Origin: Psychrobacter pacificensis | GTDB lineage: Bacteria > Pseudomonadota > Gammaproteobacteria > Pseudomonadales > Moraxellaceae | Direction of reading: 5' to 3' | Length of the DNA: 64,000 bases | Assembly: GCF_900101915.1 (NCBI RefSeq) | Contig: NZ_FNAL01000014.1 | Location: forward strand, 1-64,000 | In this document: positions 1 through 9,075 of the stretch, piece by piece | Layout of the letters: the number at the start of each line of letters is the position of its first letter | How positions within the stretch are numbered: the stretch's first letter is position 1 | The notes under the pieces: model-generated | The model's database searches: none | Told to the model about the DNA's origin: nothing | Seen by the model: the letters and a program-made list of their open reading frames with translations, nothing else | Translations under genes and position numbers: made by a program

Positions 1-278
1 AGTACAGGATCAAAGCTGCTATCACGGTCTCTTGGGGTAGAGATTTCAAGATCGCCTGTGTCGCTACGGACGGTTTTTTTAGTGTGTCCATTGCGCTTAT
101 TAGGCTTGTCTGCTTTCTCATGCTTGGGGTAGCCGAGATGGTCTTCCATCTCAGCTTCAAGGGCAGTATCGATAAACGACTGCATGAGCTGCTTTTGAAA
201 GTCTTTGATGTCATCGAAGCTGTTCATGCTACCAGCCATTTGCTCGGCCAGTTTTTTAATGTCAGATTGAGTAGTCAT
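1..278 (-). CDS. IS256-family (mutator type) transposase, N-terminal part, cut by window edge
   Basis: Reading the minus strand from an ATG at 278 gives 92 codons with no stop before the window ends. The peptide has the typical N-terminus of IS256-family DDE transposases: a short helical start, then an E-x-EM-x2-HLGY segment, an N-K-RNG segment and a G-D-LEISTPRDR segment. These enzymes cut and paste the element that carries them. A GGAG ribosome site lies 8 bases before the ATG. The catalytic DDE residues would lie outside the window, so whether the copy is intact cannot be judged. It sits at the distal end of the capsule locus and is transcribed in the same direction. Confidence 0.88.
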   Translation of the reverse strand, partial: MTTQSDIKKLAEQMAGSMNSFDDIKDFQKQLMQSFIDTALEAEMEDHLGYPKHEKADKPNKRNGHTKKTVRSDTGDLEISTPRDRDSSFDPV

Positions 279-334
279 TGCTTATTCTCCGGTTAATGGA
301 TTATAAGCAGTTACACAGAGTTTGGGAAAGGCTC
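1..334 (-). mobile_element. IS256-family insertion sequence, left end and 5' half
   Basis: The transposase start is preceded, on the minus strand, by about 55 non-coding bases. They begin near 334 with GAGCCTTTCCCAAACTC and continue into TGTGTAACTGC, which resembles the terminal inverted repeats of IS256-family elements. The exact outer end is inferred, because the other end and the 8-9 bp target duplication are not in the window. The element lies 150 bp beyond the last capsule gene. Confidence 0.65.
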
Positions 335-481
335 TTAATTAACGTTTGTAGTAGCAATTCATATTTAATATCTTTACTTTTGAATAACTTCTTATTAATA
401 AAAAATTGAAAAGTATCGCTTTTAAGTAAGTAGGAAATACAAGAGTATATATAATAATTAATATATTACAACATCATACGT

Positions 482-1642
482 TTATAACTTATTACTTAAT
501 GACATTAACCCCATTTCAGAGATCATATGTGCATTTACTTTTTTCACATCGTACTTTTCCAAAGCAATACTTCTAGATGCCTGACCCAGTCTCTCATATA
601 AGCTAGGGTTGTCTATAAATTGCTTCATGGCATCGACTAACTCATCAACAGCCTTGACAGGAACAAGGTAGCCATTTTCACCAGATATCACAGTATCACG
701 GCACCCTGGAGCATCCGTAGTAATTATTGCTCTACCCATCGACATTGCTTCTAACACAGAACGCGACGTGCCTTCACGGTATGAGGGCAGTACATATACA
801 GAACACTCCTGTATTGCCGGACGAACATCGTCAAGCTTACCCCAATAGTTAATATCACCGTCCTTTATCCAATCATCTAGCTGAGTCTGACTGATGGCTG
901 CAGGGTTCTCGTCTATCCAGCCTACCAAATGAAATTCAGCATTAGGATATTCTGCCTTTATCCTTTTAGCTGCCCTTACATACTCTAATATACCTTTATC
1001 TTTGAGTAATCTAGCAATTAATAAGAAAGAGGGTTTGATACTGCCTGTTGTATCTCTAGGAAACGGTAAGACATCAAAATCAGTGACGTCAACACCTGAT
1101 CCATTTACTACCACACTGGGCGTTTTAGAACTCAACAACTTTAAACTTTTAAATAAGTCACGATCATCTGTATTCTGAAAAAATACCTTTGATGATTTTT
1201 TTAGTGCTTGTTGATACATACCATGGACGAGTTTTTGAAATACTGTACGTTTACTCGTTTCTTCCACCTGCTGAAAGGTATAACCCAGTCCAGAGATCAA
1301 TACGAAACGGTTAGGTACTTTAGCAAGCCAAGCAGCTAACGTCCCATATATAACGGGCTTGATAGTATATGAGAGCATAAAGTCAGGCTGTATCTCATGT
1401 AATAGACTATACATCGCCATTATCATTTTCATATCCGCAATAGGATTAGTACCAGTACGTTGCATAGGTACTTCATGTAGACTGTATCCAAGCTCACTTA
1501 AGGTATTATAATCTGTAGCATAAGTCTTTAAATCTGGTGCTACTACATGTATCTCATAGCCTAGTGCAGCGATGTCTTGTAATAGCTTACCGCGAAAGTT
1601 CAGTACATGAGGTAAGTAGTTGGCACATATTAAAAATTTCAT
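482..1642 (-). CDS. Glycosyltransferase family 4 (CapM/PglA-like), capsule synthesis
   Basis: A cytoplasmic retaining glycosyltransferase that would add one sugar from a nucleotide sugar to the lipid-linked repeat unit. The protein (386 aa from this start) has the two-Rossmann GT-B layout: an N-terminal KFLICANYLPHVLNFRGKLL segment, a nucleotide-sugar binding C-terminal half starting at SFLLIARLLKDKGI, and the E-x7-E motif in EGTSRSVLEAM followed by GRAIITTDAPGCRD. This matches the CapM-like GT4 group. A longer reading from a TTG at 1690 adds 16 residues that do not fit the family, so the ATG at 1642 is preferred; neither has a good ribosome site. It is the last gene of the capsule locus, 57 bp behind the polymerase gene. 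The sugar and linkage cannot be told from sequence. Confidence 0.85.
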   Translation of the reverse strand: MKFLICANYLPHVLNFRGKLLQDIAALGYEIHVVAPDLKTYATDYNTLSELGYSLHEVPMQRTGTNPIADMKMIMAMYSLLHEIQPDFMLSYTIKPVIYGTLAAWLAKVPNRFVLISGLGYTFQQVEETSKRTVFQKLVHGMYQQALKKSSKVFFQNTDDRDLFKSLKLLSSKTPSVVVNGSGVDVTDFDVLPFPRDTTGSIKPSFLLIARLLKDKGILEYVRAAKRIKAEYPNAEFHLVGWIDENPAAISQTQLDDWIKDGDINYWGKLDDVRPAIQECSVYVLPSYREGTSRSVLEAMSMGRAIITTDAPGCRDTVISGENGYLVPVKAVDELVDAMKQFIDNPSLYERLGQASRSIALEKYDVKKVNAHMISEMGLMSLSNKL

Positions 1643-1699
1643 AGTTAGTACACAGTATATTGGATATAGATAATAAAATTTAGGCCACAAAATTTAAGT

Positions 1700-2884
1700 T
1701 TATTCTGAAGATTTAAATATAGGTTGAGTATAGTTCTTTATTCTTTTATTACTTCTCAGTCTAGTAATATTGCAGTCTGCGCAGACAAACAACACGTAAA
1801 TCATTACAAATGGGTAGCGGTAGCGTACGGCAGTACCGTAGTTAAATACCACGAGGCCGTATATAGACATTGAGAAAGCTAAAAACAGTAACCAAAAAGC
1901 AAGCTTATCTAAATTTTTCCTCCAAGCTTGTCGAGTAATTAAAAATAAAACACCCAAAACAAATACATTTTCAAGTGACTGTATTAACTGTAAGGCACTA
2001 GTTGCTTCCCATGGTAATGGCTTGACCAAGAAGTACAATGCTGAGGTCAAGCCTTGGAAAACAAAGTCACCTGCACCTGTAATCAGACTAATGTCATCTC
2101 TATCACCACCATCTTCCACAAACATAGCAACCCTAAAAAAGTTTACTAGCGGGATAGCAATAGGAGCAGATAGCAGTAAGCCAGCTAAACTAATAGCACC
2201 AATCATCAATGCTTTAGCCAAACTCATACCTTTTCTGGCTACGTTGAATATGAAATATATTAGAACGATAGGACCAAGAATAAAAAAGTTTTGAAATTTT
2301 ATTAGATATATGGGTATGACAAAAAGAGCACTTTTAAAAATTTTAGATTCGCGTGTATATATTATAGTAAGTGTCATAAAAAAGAAAATCAAAGTCTCTC
2401 TTAAACTTAGCGCTGTATAGAGCGCTGCACTAGGAAATAGTAAATAAAACCATATAGATACGTTAGTAAAGACTCTTTTTACATATAATACAAAGAACAG
2501 GATAATATATAAAAAAGTATTATAAAACCCTAAGCTTATGGGGGATACGGGAGTAGGAAATGGCATTAGTGCGAAGAACACACTAGCCTGATTTACATTA
2601 CCGTCACTTATGAATGCCTGAATGAAACTCAATTCGCCATTTCTTAAGCTATTAACAGCACGCCAATATTTAAATTGATCTGGCATATAAGAGGTACTAA
2701 ATAAGACGTCGTTTAGAACGAAAGGTAAAAAACAATGTAAAGCTAATAACACTTGATATTTCTGCTTTACTTGAAATTTATACCCAAGTAAAAACACCAT
2801 TAGTAAGCATATCAGTAGACTAGGCAACTCGAACAGCCTAACACCTAAAAAACCGTAACTATAGATCCAACTTAGGTCTGACAT
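1700..2884 (-). CDS. Wzy-like polysaccharide polymerase (multi-pass membrane protein)
   Basis: A very hydrophobic 394-aa protein with about ten predicted membrane segments and a larger polar loop near residues 235-275 (around VEDGGDRDDISLITGAGDF). It has no recognisable catalytic motif. Polymerases of Wzx/Wzy capsule systems have this build and diverge too fast for simple recognition. The locus has a flippase and Wza/Wzb/Wzc but no other polymerase candidate, so the call comes from topology and position. Wzy would join flipped repeat units on the periplasmic side of the inner membrane. The gene lies 10 bp behind the CapK-like gene and is probably co-transcribed with it. An O-acetylase or another membrane protein is the main alternative, less likely because no acyltransferase signature is seen. 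Confidence 0.65.
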   Translation of the reverse strand: MSDLSWIYSYGFLGVRLFELPSLLICLLMVFLLGYKFQVKQKYQVLLALHCFLPFVLNDVLFSTSYMPDQFKYWRAVNSLRNGELSFIQAFISDGNVNQASVFFALMPFPTPVSPISLGFYNTFLYIILFFVLYVKRVFTNVSIWFYLLFPSAALYTALSLRETLIFFFMTLTIIYTRESKIFKSALFVIPIYLIKFQNFFILGPIVLIYFIFNVARKGMSLAKALMIGAISLAGLLLSAPIAIPLVNFFRVAMFVEDGGDRDDISLITGAGDFVFQGLTSALYFLVKPLPWEATSALQLIQSLENVFVLGVLFLITRQAWRKNLDKLAFWLLFLAFSMSIYGLVVFNYGTAVRYRYPFVMIYVLFVCADCNITRLRSNKRIKNYTQPIFKSSE

Positions 2885-2894
2885 TCAGTTATCT

Positions 2895-4247
2895 CTATGA
2901 TTTGATATTGTTTTTAACGACTCTAAATTTACCGCTCTTTTCTTTAGGTATATTATCAACTACCTCTATGCTGATTAGTACATCTTTGCCAAAACGTTCA
3001 GTTAGCGCATGATGAAACTTTTCTTGTTGTTTTTCATCGAAGTATTTATTGCCAACAACCATGACTTCTACTCTTTCCAACTCGTTTTGAACCACTTGAA
3101 ACTGAATGATACCTGCAACACCTTTGGTACTATTGGTTATATTTACGTAGTTAATTTTACCATTCGTAGGAGTTGAGATATAGTCAGTAGAACGTCCTTC
3201 TATAGCTTTTACCACTGGAAATACCGAACCACAATTGCACTTGTATTCCTTTGGAGCAAGCGTAATACGATCGCCAATGCGGTAGCGAATAAGTGGTGTA
3301 CCCTCAGTTGCAAATGAAGTGACTAGAATTTCGCCTTCTAGAGCTGGTTGCAGACTATCATCAACTACTTCAAATATTCCAGTTAATGGATGGATATGTA
3401 GATTACCTTCTATGCATTCTAAAATAAATGGCGCACCTTCTGACGATGCATATTGATCAGCGATTTTACATCCCAACACAGATTGAATAACTTCGCGATG
3501 AACAGGTAGTAGTGTCTCAGCAGTCGGAAAAAAAGCTTTTACTTTACTTTTAAGTTTTAAATTCCGACTTACGGCCATTGCACATAGCTCATAAACACTA
3601 GACGGAAAACCTACTATGTACTCAGGCGCAAACTTACAAAATGCTGTCCAATATATATCAAAATTGGCATCAGTAATATGAAAAGTTGAAAAAAAGCGTA
3701 TACGATTGACGTAGTCGTCTTTGTGACAAATGCCTTTTTTAAGATCTTTTTCAGTGATTATGTTTTTGCCACTGAACCAAGCACACTTTTTACCTAGCTT
3801 ATATCCATACTGAGCTCTAAAATGGTCCAATAATGCATTACGCTCTTGGACATTGTCCTTGGTATAAAGCACCTTCATAGAGGCACCAGTGGTACCACCT
3901 GTAAAATTTACAACGGCATCTTTTTCTTTTATGGTAGCAATTGCATCCAAATTCTCAATAATATCTTTCTTAAGGAGTATATTGAAATCACCTAAATCTT
4001 TATAGTCTTTAAAACGACTATACCATTTTGAATTAGAGGTACTTTTATCCAAAAAATTATGCAATCGACTACTTTGCTCTGATTCGATTTCAGATAGTGA
4101 CGCGTTTGAGAATTTTGAAAAATACTCTCGATACTTCTGGTAGTTGCCTCCGTGTCGGACTCTATACTGGTAGGTGTTAAAAACACTAATGGCTAAGTTC
4201 TGTACCAGATGTGGACTACGACGTCCTAGATCTTCTTTTAAAGACAT
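2895..4247 (-). CDS. CapK-like / phenylacetate-CoA ligase-like adenylate-forming enzyme
   Basis: A 450-aa member of the ANL (adenylate-forming) superfamily, in the branch of phenylacetate-CoA ligases and the capsule protein CapK. Visible signatures are the phosphate loop FTGGTTGAS (about 115-123), the YASSEGAP motif, the ATP-ribose motif YRIGDRI, a CxC pair (YKCNCG) in the region where this branch often has a metal site, and the C-terminal catalytic lysine in PKEKSGKFR. It would activate a carboxylate as the AMP ester. The acceptor is unknown; in capsule loci such enzymes are thought to help attach an acyl or amino-acid group, which is inference here. A CAGGT ribosome site precedes the ATG. 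It is followed closely by the polymerase gene. Confidence 0.8.
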   Translation of the reverse strand: MSLKEDLGRRSPHLVQNLAISVFNTYQYRVRHGGNYQKYREYFSKFSNASLSEIESEQSSRLHNFLDKSTSNSKWYSRFKDYKDLGDFNILLKKDIIENLDAIATIKEKDAVVNFTGGTTGASMKVLYTKDNVQERNALLDHFRAQYGYKLGKKCAWFSGKNIITEKDLKKGICHKDDYVNRIRFFSTFHITDANFDIYWTAFCKFAPEYIVGFPSSVYELCAMAVSRNLKLKSKVKAFFPTAETLLPVHREVIQSVLGCKIADQYASSEGAPFILECIEGNLHIHPLTGIFEVVDDSLQPALEGEILVTSFATEGTPLIRYRIGDRITLAPKEYKCNCGSVFPVVKAIEGRSTDYISTPTNGKINYVNITNSTKGVAGIIQFQVVQNELERVEVMVVGNKYFDEKQQEKFHHALTERFGKDVLISIEVVDNIPKEKSGKFRVVKNNIKS

Positions 4248-4442
4248 GCTAAATACCTGTTAGTTCCATATTTATAACTACATATGATTTTGTATGGGGT
4301 ATACGATAAGTTGTTTTGTGAATAGTATTTACTCTAATCGGTCTCAGGCATACCTCACGTAACCTTGATAATCTTAATATCTATTAGATAACTTACCTAT
4401 ACTAGAAAGTTAAAATGTTTTGCACTAATAAAATGTTTCTCA

Positions 4443-5483
4443 TCAAACAGAAAGAATTCTTAGACAGTTTTGGTTGAAATCCGTAGAGTAATCTACTTTT
4501 TGGTTCCAGTATGTACGAGCGCTACTACTCAAACTATCATAGACTGTTTGATCATTGATGGCACTTAAAACCTTTTCATGAGCAGAATCTTGGTAGTAGA
4601 TGGAATTTAAACTATCAGTACAATAATTCGCTATCTCTCCGACAGGGGTGACAATAGGAACCAGTCCAAGTTGCATGGCTTCAGTGACGGCTATAGCCAT
4701 GCCTTCATGACTTGACGTGTTGATAAAGAACTTAGAATTTAAAGCTTCCTCAGGATAGTGATTGGGCACTTTTTCACCCATAAAGAGGACATTATTATCT
4801 AGTCCTAGTTTTTTAACCAATTCTTGTAGACTAGATAGTTCCCCACGGTCTGGTCCAAAAATATAGAACATTGCTTCGGGAACATGTTTATTTATATTCT
4901 CAAAAAACCGAATAGCTTTATCTAGCCTTTTTTGCTTTGCAATTCTTCCCCAAAATACAAAGTTGTTTTTTCTATCATGGTTTGAAACATGCTTGCTTAA
5001 ACCAGTAAAAAAGGAAATCACTTTTACTTTATTACTGGTTTTGTTACTTGAGAATATACCGACTTTGCTAGCTTGAGAGTCACACCATACTTCATCAGCT
5101 AAAGACATAGCGATACTAGTAACTATCTTATCAGCAACGTGAGCAAATTTGTTAGCATGTATAAACACGACTAACTTTAAGGGCTCTTTAGTAAATACTT
5201 TTCTATATATAGTATAAACTGTAGCTATTAGACTGACTCGCCATAGTGAAGAGATAAGCAGGTTTGGTTTATTATCTAACAAATATTCGAATGCGTTGAT
5301 ATAGAAGCTAAAAGAGTTTAAATTACTATTTTGACTTATCACCTTAATGTGTGACTCTTCGCTCAAAGTCTTACCACATACAAAAGCTACCTCAATATTC
5401 AAACTACCATTTGGTTTTAGCGAGCGTGCTGCTTGCTCTACACCTCCGAGACCATCGTGTGGAATCAAATGTATAACTTTCAT
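4443..5483 (-). CDS. Glycosyltransferase family 4 (group 1), capsule synthesis
   Basis: A 346-aa GT-B glycosyltransferase. It starts with KVIHLIPHDGLGGVEQAARSL, the GGVE acceptor-side loop typical of GT4 enzymes, and has the donor-binding half from NFVFWGRIAKQKRLDKAI onward, with the E-x7-E motif in EGMAIAVTEAM and LVPIVTPVGEIANYC. It should add a sugar to the growing repeat unit on the cytoplasmic face. The start is GTG-ATG: a GAGGT ribosome site lies at the best distance from the GTG at 5486, but the ATG at 5483 is equally possible and changes the protein by one residue. Its neighbours are a GT2 gene upstream and, after a 195-bp gap, the CapK-like gene. Confidence 0.83.
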   Translation of the reverse strand: MKVIHLIPHDGLGGVEQAARSLKPNGSLNIEVAFVCGKTLSEESHIKVISQNSNLNSFSFYINAFEYLLDNKPNLLISSLWRVSLIATVYTIYRKVFTKEPLKLVVFIHANKFAHVADKIVTSIAMSLADEVWCDSQASKVGIFSSNKTSNKVKVISFFTGLSKHVSNHDRKNNFVFWGRIAKQKRLDKAIRFFENINKHVPEAMFYIFGPDRGELSSLQELVKKLGLDNNVLFMGEKVPNHYPEEALNSKFFINTSSHEGMAIAVTEAMQLGLVPIVTPVGEIANYCTDSLNSIYYQDSAHEKVLSAINDQTVYDSLSSSARTYWNQKVDYSTDFNQNCLRILSV

Positions 5484-5557
5484 CACAATTTTTACCTCTG
5501 AGCTAAGTAATCTCTAAATTAGTAAAATCAGTTGCTGTGGTCGGATTGGAACTTTAA

Positions 5558-6493
5558 CTACTTCAAATAGCTCGTTAAAGTACGTAATTCCGACTTTATT
5601 TTGATCGCAGTATCAAAACCAAATACTCGTGATAGAAGTATTGTCTTTTTATTATACCCATCATTTTCATAGCCTAATCTCTTTGCTCTCGATATCCATT
5701 TATCTGAATCATTTTCATATTCTTCTGATTGAGCTATCCATGCTACTTTACAACAATATCTTCCTAAAGATTTTTTGTATTCAACTAGGTTATTATTACT
5801 ATTTATCCAGTTCAATATATGTTCATATACGACCTCTGAAGCAAAAAGTCTGTCTTCTATTGGAGCCTTACTTACTCTAAGTTGCGAATTATGCTGCCAA
5901 TAGGTACTATAACCTTCTTGGCTGATGGAGATATTTTTAGTATTTATTAAACCTCTTATCGCAAGCTCACCATCTTGATTTTTTTTCAACCTCTCATCCC
6001 ATCCACCAATTTTTTTTAATTTTTCAGTTCTCCATAAAACACTACAGGTCGGTACACACTCATTGTTTATCCAATTAAAAATCCAATCTTCACTATCTAG
6101 ATACGGTGGTTGACGAATTTCACCTTTTCGCATGCTATCACCATCGAGTCTCCATGGTCCAAACGAAATATCAGCATTATGAAGATTGGAAGAATCAACT
6201 AAGCCTTTAATAAGTTGGGTTGAAACAAAATCATCTGAATCAATAAACATAACATAGGAGGTGTTTACTCTATCTAGTCCTAAGTTTCTAGCATAAGGTG
6301 CACCCTTATTTTTTGAGTAGGAAATATGATTAATACCACTTATATCTTCTATTTTTTTTCTAGTATTATCGAATATTCCGTCTTCTATCACATATATATT
6401 ATTGGGTGCAACTCCGGCATTGATAACAGAGTGTATAGTTCGCGATATAAGTTTTTCTGATTTATAACTAGGTATAACTACTGATACATTCAT
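5558..6493 (-). CDS. Glycosyltransferase family 2, capsule synthesis
   Basis: An inverting GT-A glycosyltransferase of 311 aa. The N-terminus NVSVVIPSYKSEKLISRTI and the DxD-type metal and nucleotide site in SYVMFIDSDDF are classic for family 2, followed by an aspartate-containing acceptor region (KKNQDGELAIRGL). The role would be to add one sugar to the undecaprenyl-linked unit in the cytoplasm. The gene is AT-rich like the following glycosyltransferase gene. It starts just behind a 333-bp non-coding stretch that carries a MITE-like element, so it may be at a recombination joint in the locus. The exact sugar cannot be told. Confidence 0.83.
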   Translation of the reverse strand: MNVSVVIPSYKSEKLISRTIHSVINAGVAPNNIYVIEDGIFDNTRKKIEDISGINHISYSKNKGAPYARNLGLDRVNTSYVMFIDSDDFVSTQLIKGLVDSSNLHNADISFGPWRLDGDSMRKGEIRQPPYLDSEDWIFNWINNECVPTCSVLWRTEKLKKIGGWDERLKKNQDGELAIRGLINTKNISISQEGYSTYWQHNSQLRVSKAPIEDRLFASEVVYEHILNWINSNNNLVEYKKSLGRYCCKVAWIAQSEEYENDSDKWISRAKRLGYENDGYNKKTILLSRVFGFDTAIKIKSELRTLTSYLK

Positions 6494-6826
6494 TTTTCTT
6501 CTTCGCTATATTTTAATAAGATAAAATTCTTCCTATACTTTAAATTTCTCAAAACAGAGTTCACGAGTGCAGTGTAGTCAGTTCGAAATAGAATTGGTAC
6601 ACGCATTCATACATAGCTACGTATTACTGGTATGAATTTTACTGGCGTGCTGCTAACATAGAGGCTGCATAAAATTCATCTCAGAAGCCCTGTCTCGATT
6701 TTATAGTGATTTAACTATATTTAATTTCAAACAATATAAATACTCTTTGAGTTAGTATAACCTCTTATAAGCTGTCCAATTTTATTATGCCACTACAAAG
6801 TGACATATAAGTTTTCAAATATAGAC
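6494..6826. other. Intergenic stretch in the capsule locus, AT-rich
   Basis: This 333-bp stretch separates the pyruvyl-transferase gene from the GT2 gene, both on the minus strand. It contains the MITE-like inverted-repeat element at about 6573-6719. Outside that I see only AT-rich sequence, with no gene and no convincing terminator. Confidence 0.6.
6573..6719. repeat. MITE-like inverted-repeat element inside the capsule locus
   Basis: The two ends form an imperfect inverted repeat: TGTAGTCAGTTCGAAATAG at the left, and TATAGTTAAATCACTATAA when the right end is read on the other strand. Inside is a perfect 10-bp inverted repeat, ATGAATTTTA / TAAAATTCAT, about 28 bases apart. The outer TATAGTT-type ends resemble those of the two 107-bp repeats near 32525 and 35579, but the interior differs and the length is about 147 bp. 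There is no coding sequence. It would have to be mobilised by a transposase from elsewhere. Confidence 0.5.
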
Positions 6827-7978
6827 CTAAATTTTATCAATCTCAACAAATACAAGAGACCACATTTCTTCTGATAATGCCTTAAGTCTATTAGACTCTT
6901 TTTGCAAATGCTTTCTAAGTTTTTTTGCTGTTACAGGTTTTATTAGTAGGTCTATTTTTTCTTCCAATATTTCGTCTGAATCTAGTACTGTAACAATTCC
7001 TTCTTTGAAATCATAGTTTTCAAACAATCTAGAATACTTATGACTCCATCCTGTAGCAAGGGAAGGTACTCCCTGTGATAAAGCACTAACTAAACCATGA
7101 AAACGACTTCCAATAGTAGCGTCACATGTACCTAATATGCCTTTGATATATATTGGATTAGCTTCCTTGACTATCGGTATTCCACCTACAGCCTCTGATA
7201 TTTTTTCAGCTAACATCTGATCTTTAGCACCTTCATGTACTAGTATAAAAGGTTGCATTCCTTGCTCCATCAAGTATTTCGCACAACGAATCAAAAATGG
7301 TAAATAAGCCTTACTTTCTGCTTTACTTGTCTTATCGATCATACGATAATTTGGCACTAATGCAATTCGTTTGTTGCTACTATCGTAGCCTTCTGGTACT
7401 ACTCCTTCAACTAGATTAGTGAAGTCAGGAAAGCATCTTATCTTATCTTTGTTGCCAACCAAATCTGTAATATAGTTGTAAGAATCTAATTCACGCGCAA
7501 ATATTAAATCAGCATTTTTTGTCCATCGTTTAACATATTTTCCAATATTATCCTTTTCGAAAGGACCAAATGCTTGTGGTAACATAATCAGTTTTGTACC
7601 GTTCTTTTTCCATTTGGCACTAGATATACTTAATTCTCTACTATTTTTGGTTCCCCACTGATCACTATAAGCAAACCCTGCAGCGTCAATGACAACATCT
7701 ATTTCATCAGTAAAAACTAAACCATATTGCTTCAAAAATTTTCTTCTAGGAAAGAACTCTATAAATTTACCGAAGTCAAATCCTTTACGCCATAACCAAA
7801 CCTTTGGATGTAAATTCAAATCCCGCATCTTCTTATAAGTATCGTCTGATCCACCATAAGAAGGTGCCATTGTTAATATTGCATCTGGATAACGCTCTCT
7901 TAATTTCTGTACTACGGCATGAAGCATTAGCTCAGCCCCTTTATTAACAAAACCTACTTCTCTTATTTCAATAATCAT
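6827..7978 (-). CDS. Polysaccharide pyruvyl transferase family protein
   Basis: A 383-aa protein of the polysaccharide pyruvyl transferase family, which transfers pyruvate from phosphoenolpyruvate to a sugar, forming a ketal, or does related work on surface glycans. Signatures are the N-terminal GFVNKGAELMLHAVVQKL segment and the C-terminal GSRFHGLVSALSQGVPSLATG segment with the conserved R-x-H. Its ATG overlaps the stop of the nitroreductase gene (ATGA), so the two are translationally coupled. Together with the AsnB-like gene they form a unit with overlapping ends, which suggests a joint modification step. Not all members of this family are proven pyruvyl transferases; some belong to pathways with coenzyme F420-like or nitroreductase partners. 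Confidence 0.82.
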   Translation of the reverse strand: MIIEIREVGFVNKGAELMLHAVVQKLRERYPDAILTMAPSYGGSDDTYKKMRDLNLHPKVWLWRKGFDFGKFIEFFPRRKFLKQYGLVFTDEIDVVIDAAGFAYSDQWGTKNSRELSISSAKWKKNGTKLIMLPQAFGPFEKDNIGKYVKRWTKNADLIFARELDSYNYITDLVGNKDKIRCFPDFTNLVEGVVPEGYDSSNKRIALVPNYRMIDKTSKAESKAYLPFLIRCAKYLMEQGMQPFILVHEGAKDQMLAEKISEAVGGIPIVKEANPIYIKGILGTCDATIGSRFHGLVSALSQGVPSLATGWSHKYSRLFENYDFKEGIVTVLDSDEILEEKIDLLIKPVTAKKLRKHLQKESNRLKALSEEMWSLVFVEIDKI

Positions 7979-9075
7979 TTGCTAATATCCTCTAATATAA
8001 GATTGTTTTCTTTTTTTTGTGAATAAGGAATACCACCTGTATCTTCCGCATAACCAACCGCTAAAAGCATTACAACTCTTTCATAATCTTTTAATTTAAT
8101 TACATTTCTTAGTTTACGCTCATTAGCATCAATCTCTGGCCAGTTAATAGGGCAAGTAGACAATCCTAACGTTTCTAAAGCAAGCATTAGTTGCATTGCC
8201 GCTAGAGAGCCATCTATATATATAACGTGACGATCTCTCTCAAATGGATAAGCTGAAAGGTCGCCAACTATCGCAATAATAGCGGGCAAATTTTCTGAAA
8301 AACCTACTGTGCCCATTGCACACTTTGCAATTGCGACTGTCCTTTCTTTTTCATTACAGAAAATAAAGCGATAAGGCTGACGATTGCAGGCAGATGGTGC
8401 AAAACTAGCTATATTTGATGCCTTCTGTACTAAATCGAGTGGTACTGGTTTGTCCTGATACCACCGTACAGAACGTCTACGAATAAACAACTGTCTTATT
8501 TCGCTAAATTCGATACTTGTTGATGGCAAATTACTATAAGTATAAGGTTTGAACGCTTTGCTCCCACTTGGGAACTCTGTATTTATGTCATAATAATCGG
8601 TCATTGCTAAACGTATTTTTTCGTAGAAATCTCTCGCTTGATCGATCTTAGGTGTGGATCCGACAATTTTAAAGTACTCATCTAAAACGTCTGTAGCCCA
8701 TTTTTTTTCTGCAGTAGCCAATATTGTAGACTTTACCGCCTCTCTATAACAATCTACTGTCTCTTGAATAAAACCCTCTCCAAACACATCCCGTCTCGGT
8801 TTCATGATGAGACCTTTTTCAAGACGATGAATATTTCTTCTCAAAAGCGCACAGCTCTTACCTATATCATTTAAAGAGTCGTAGTAAGCTTTGCGTCCCT
8901 TAAGAACAGCTTGATGCTCATTAGAAAAGTCATTCGATACAAAATAATGAAAATCAGATAGAAAACGGGTTCTATGTGATACTCCTAATACTTTCTTCTT
9001 TAAAGCGACTTTTGTTGTATTCGCTGAAGAAACAAATGAAGCTGGTATAATTTTCTTTATGAATGGCTTTATCAT
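7975..9075 (-). CDS. Nitroreductase-family flavoprotein with N-terminal helical domain
   Basis: A 366-aa protein with two parts. Residues about 1-190 are a polar, helix-rich region I do not recognise. Residues about 195-345 are a nitroreductase (FMN-binding) domain, with RRRSVRWYQDKPVP at its start, APSACNRQPYRFIF for FMN contact, and YIDGSLAAMQLMLALETLGL and a C-terminal VGYAED segment. Such domains transfer hydride from NAD(P)H via FMN; the substrate here is unknown. Nitroreductase-like genes do occur beside pyruvyl transferase genes in exopolysaccharide clusters. The stop overlaps the next start (ATGA) and the start overlaps the AsnB-like stop (TAATG), so it is part of a coupled three-gene block. 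Confidence 0.82.
   Translation of the reverse strand: MIKPFIKKIIPASFVSSANTTKVALKKKVLGVSHRTRFLSDFHYFVSNDFSNEHQAVLKGRKAYYDSLNDIGKSCALLRRNIHRLEKGLIMKPRRDVFGEGFIQETVDCYREAVKSTILATAEKKWATDVLDEYFKIVGSTPKIDQARDFYEKIRLAMTDYYDINTEFPSGSKAFKPYTYSNLPSTSIEFSEIRQLFIRRRSVRWYQDKPVPLDLVQKASNIASFAPSACNRQPYRFIFCNEKERTVAIAKCAMGTVGFSENLPAIIAIVGDLSAYPFERDRHVIYIDGSLAAMQLMLALETLGLSTCPINWPEIDANERKLRNVIKLKDYERVVMLLAVGYAEDTGGIPYSQKKENNLILEDISK

Noticed and set aside
84..296. Plus-strand open frame of 70 codons at the left edge
   Set aside because: It is the reverse side of the IS256-family transposase, whose protein is clearly recognisable on the minus strand.
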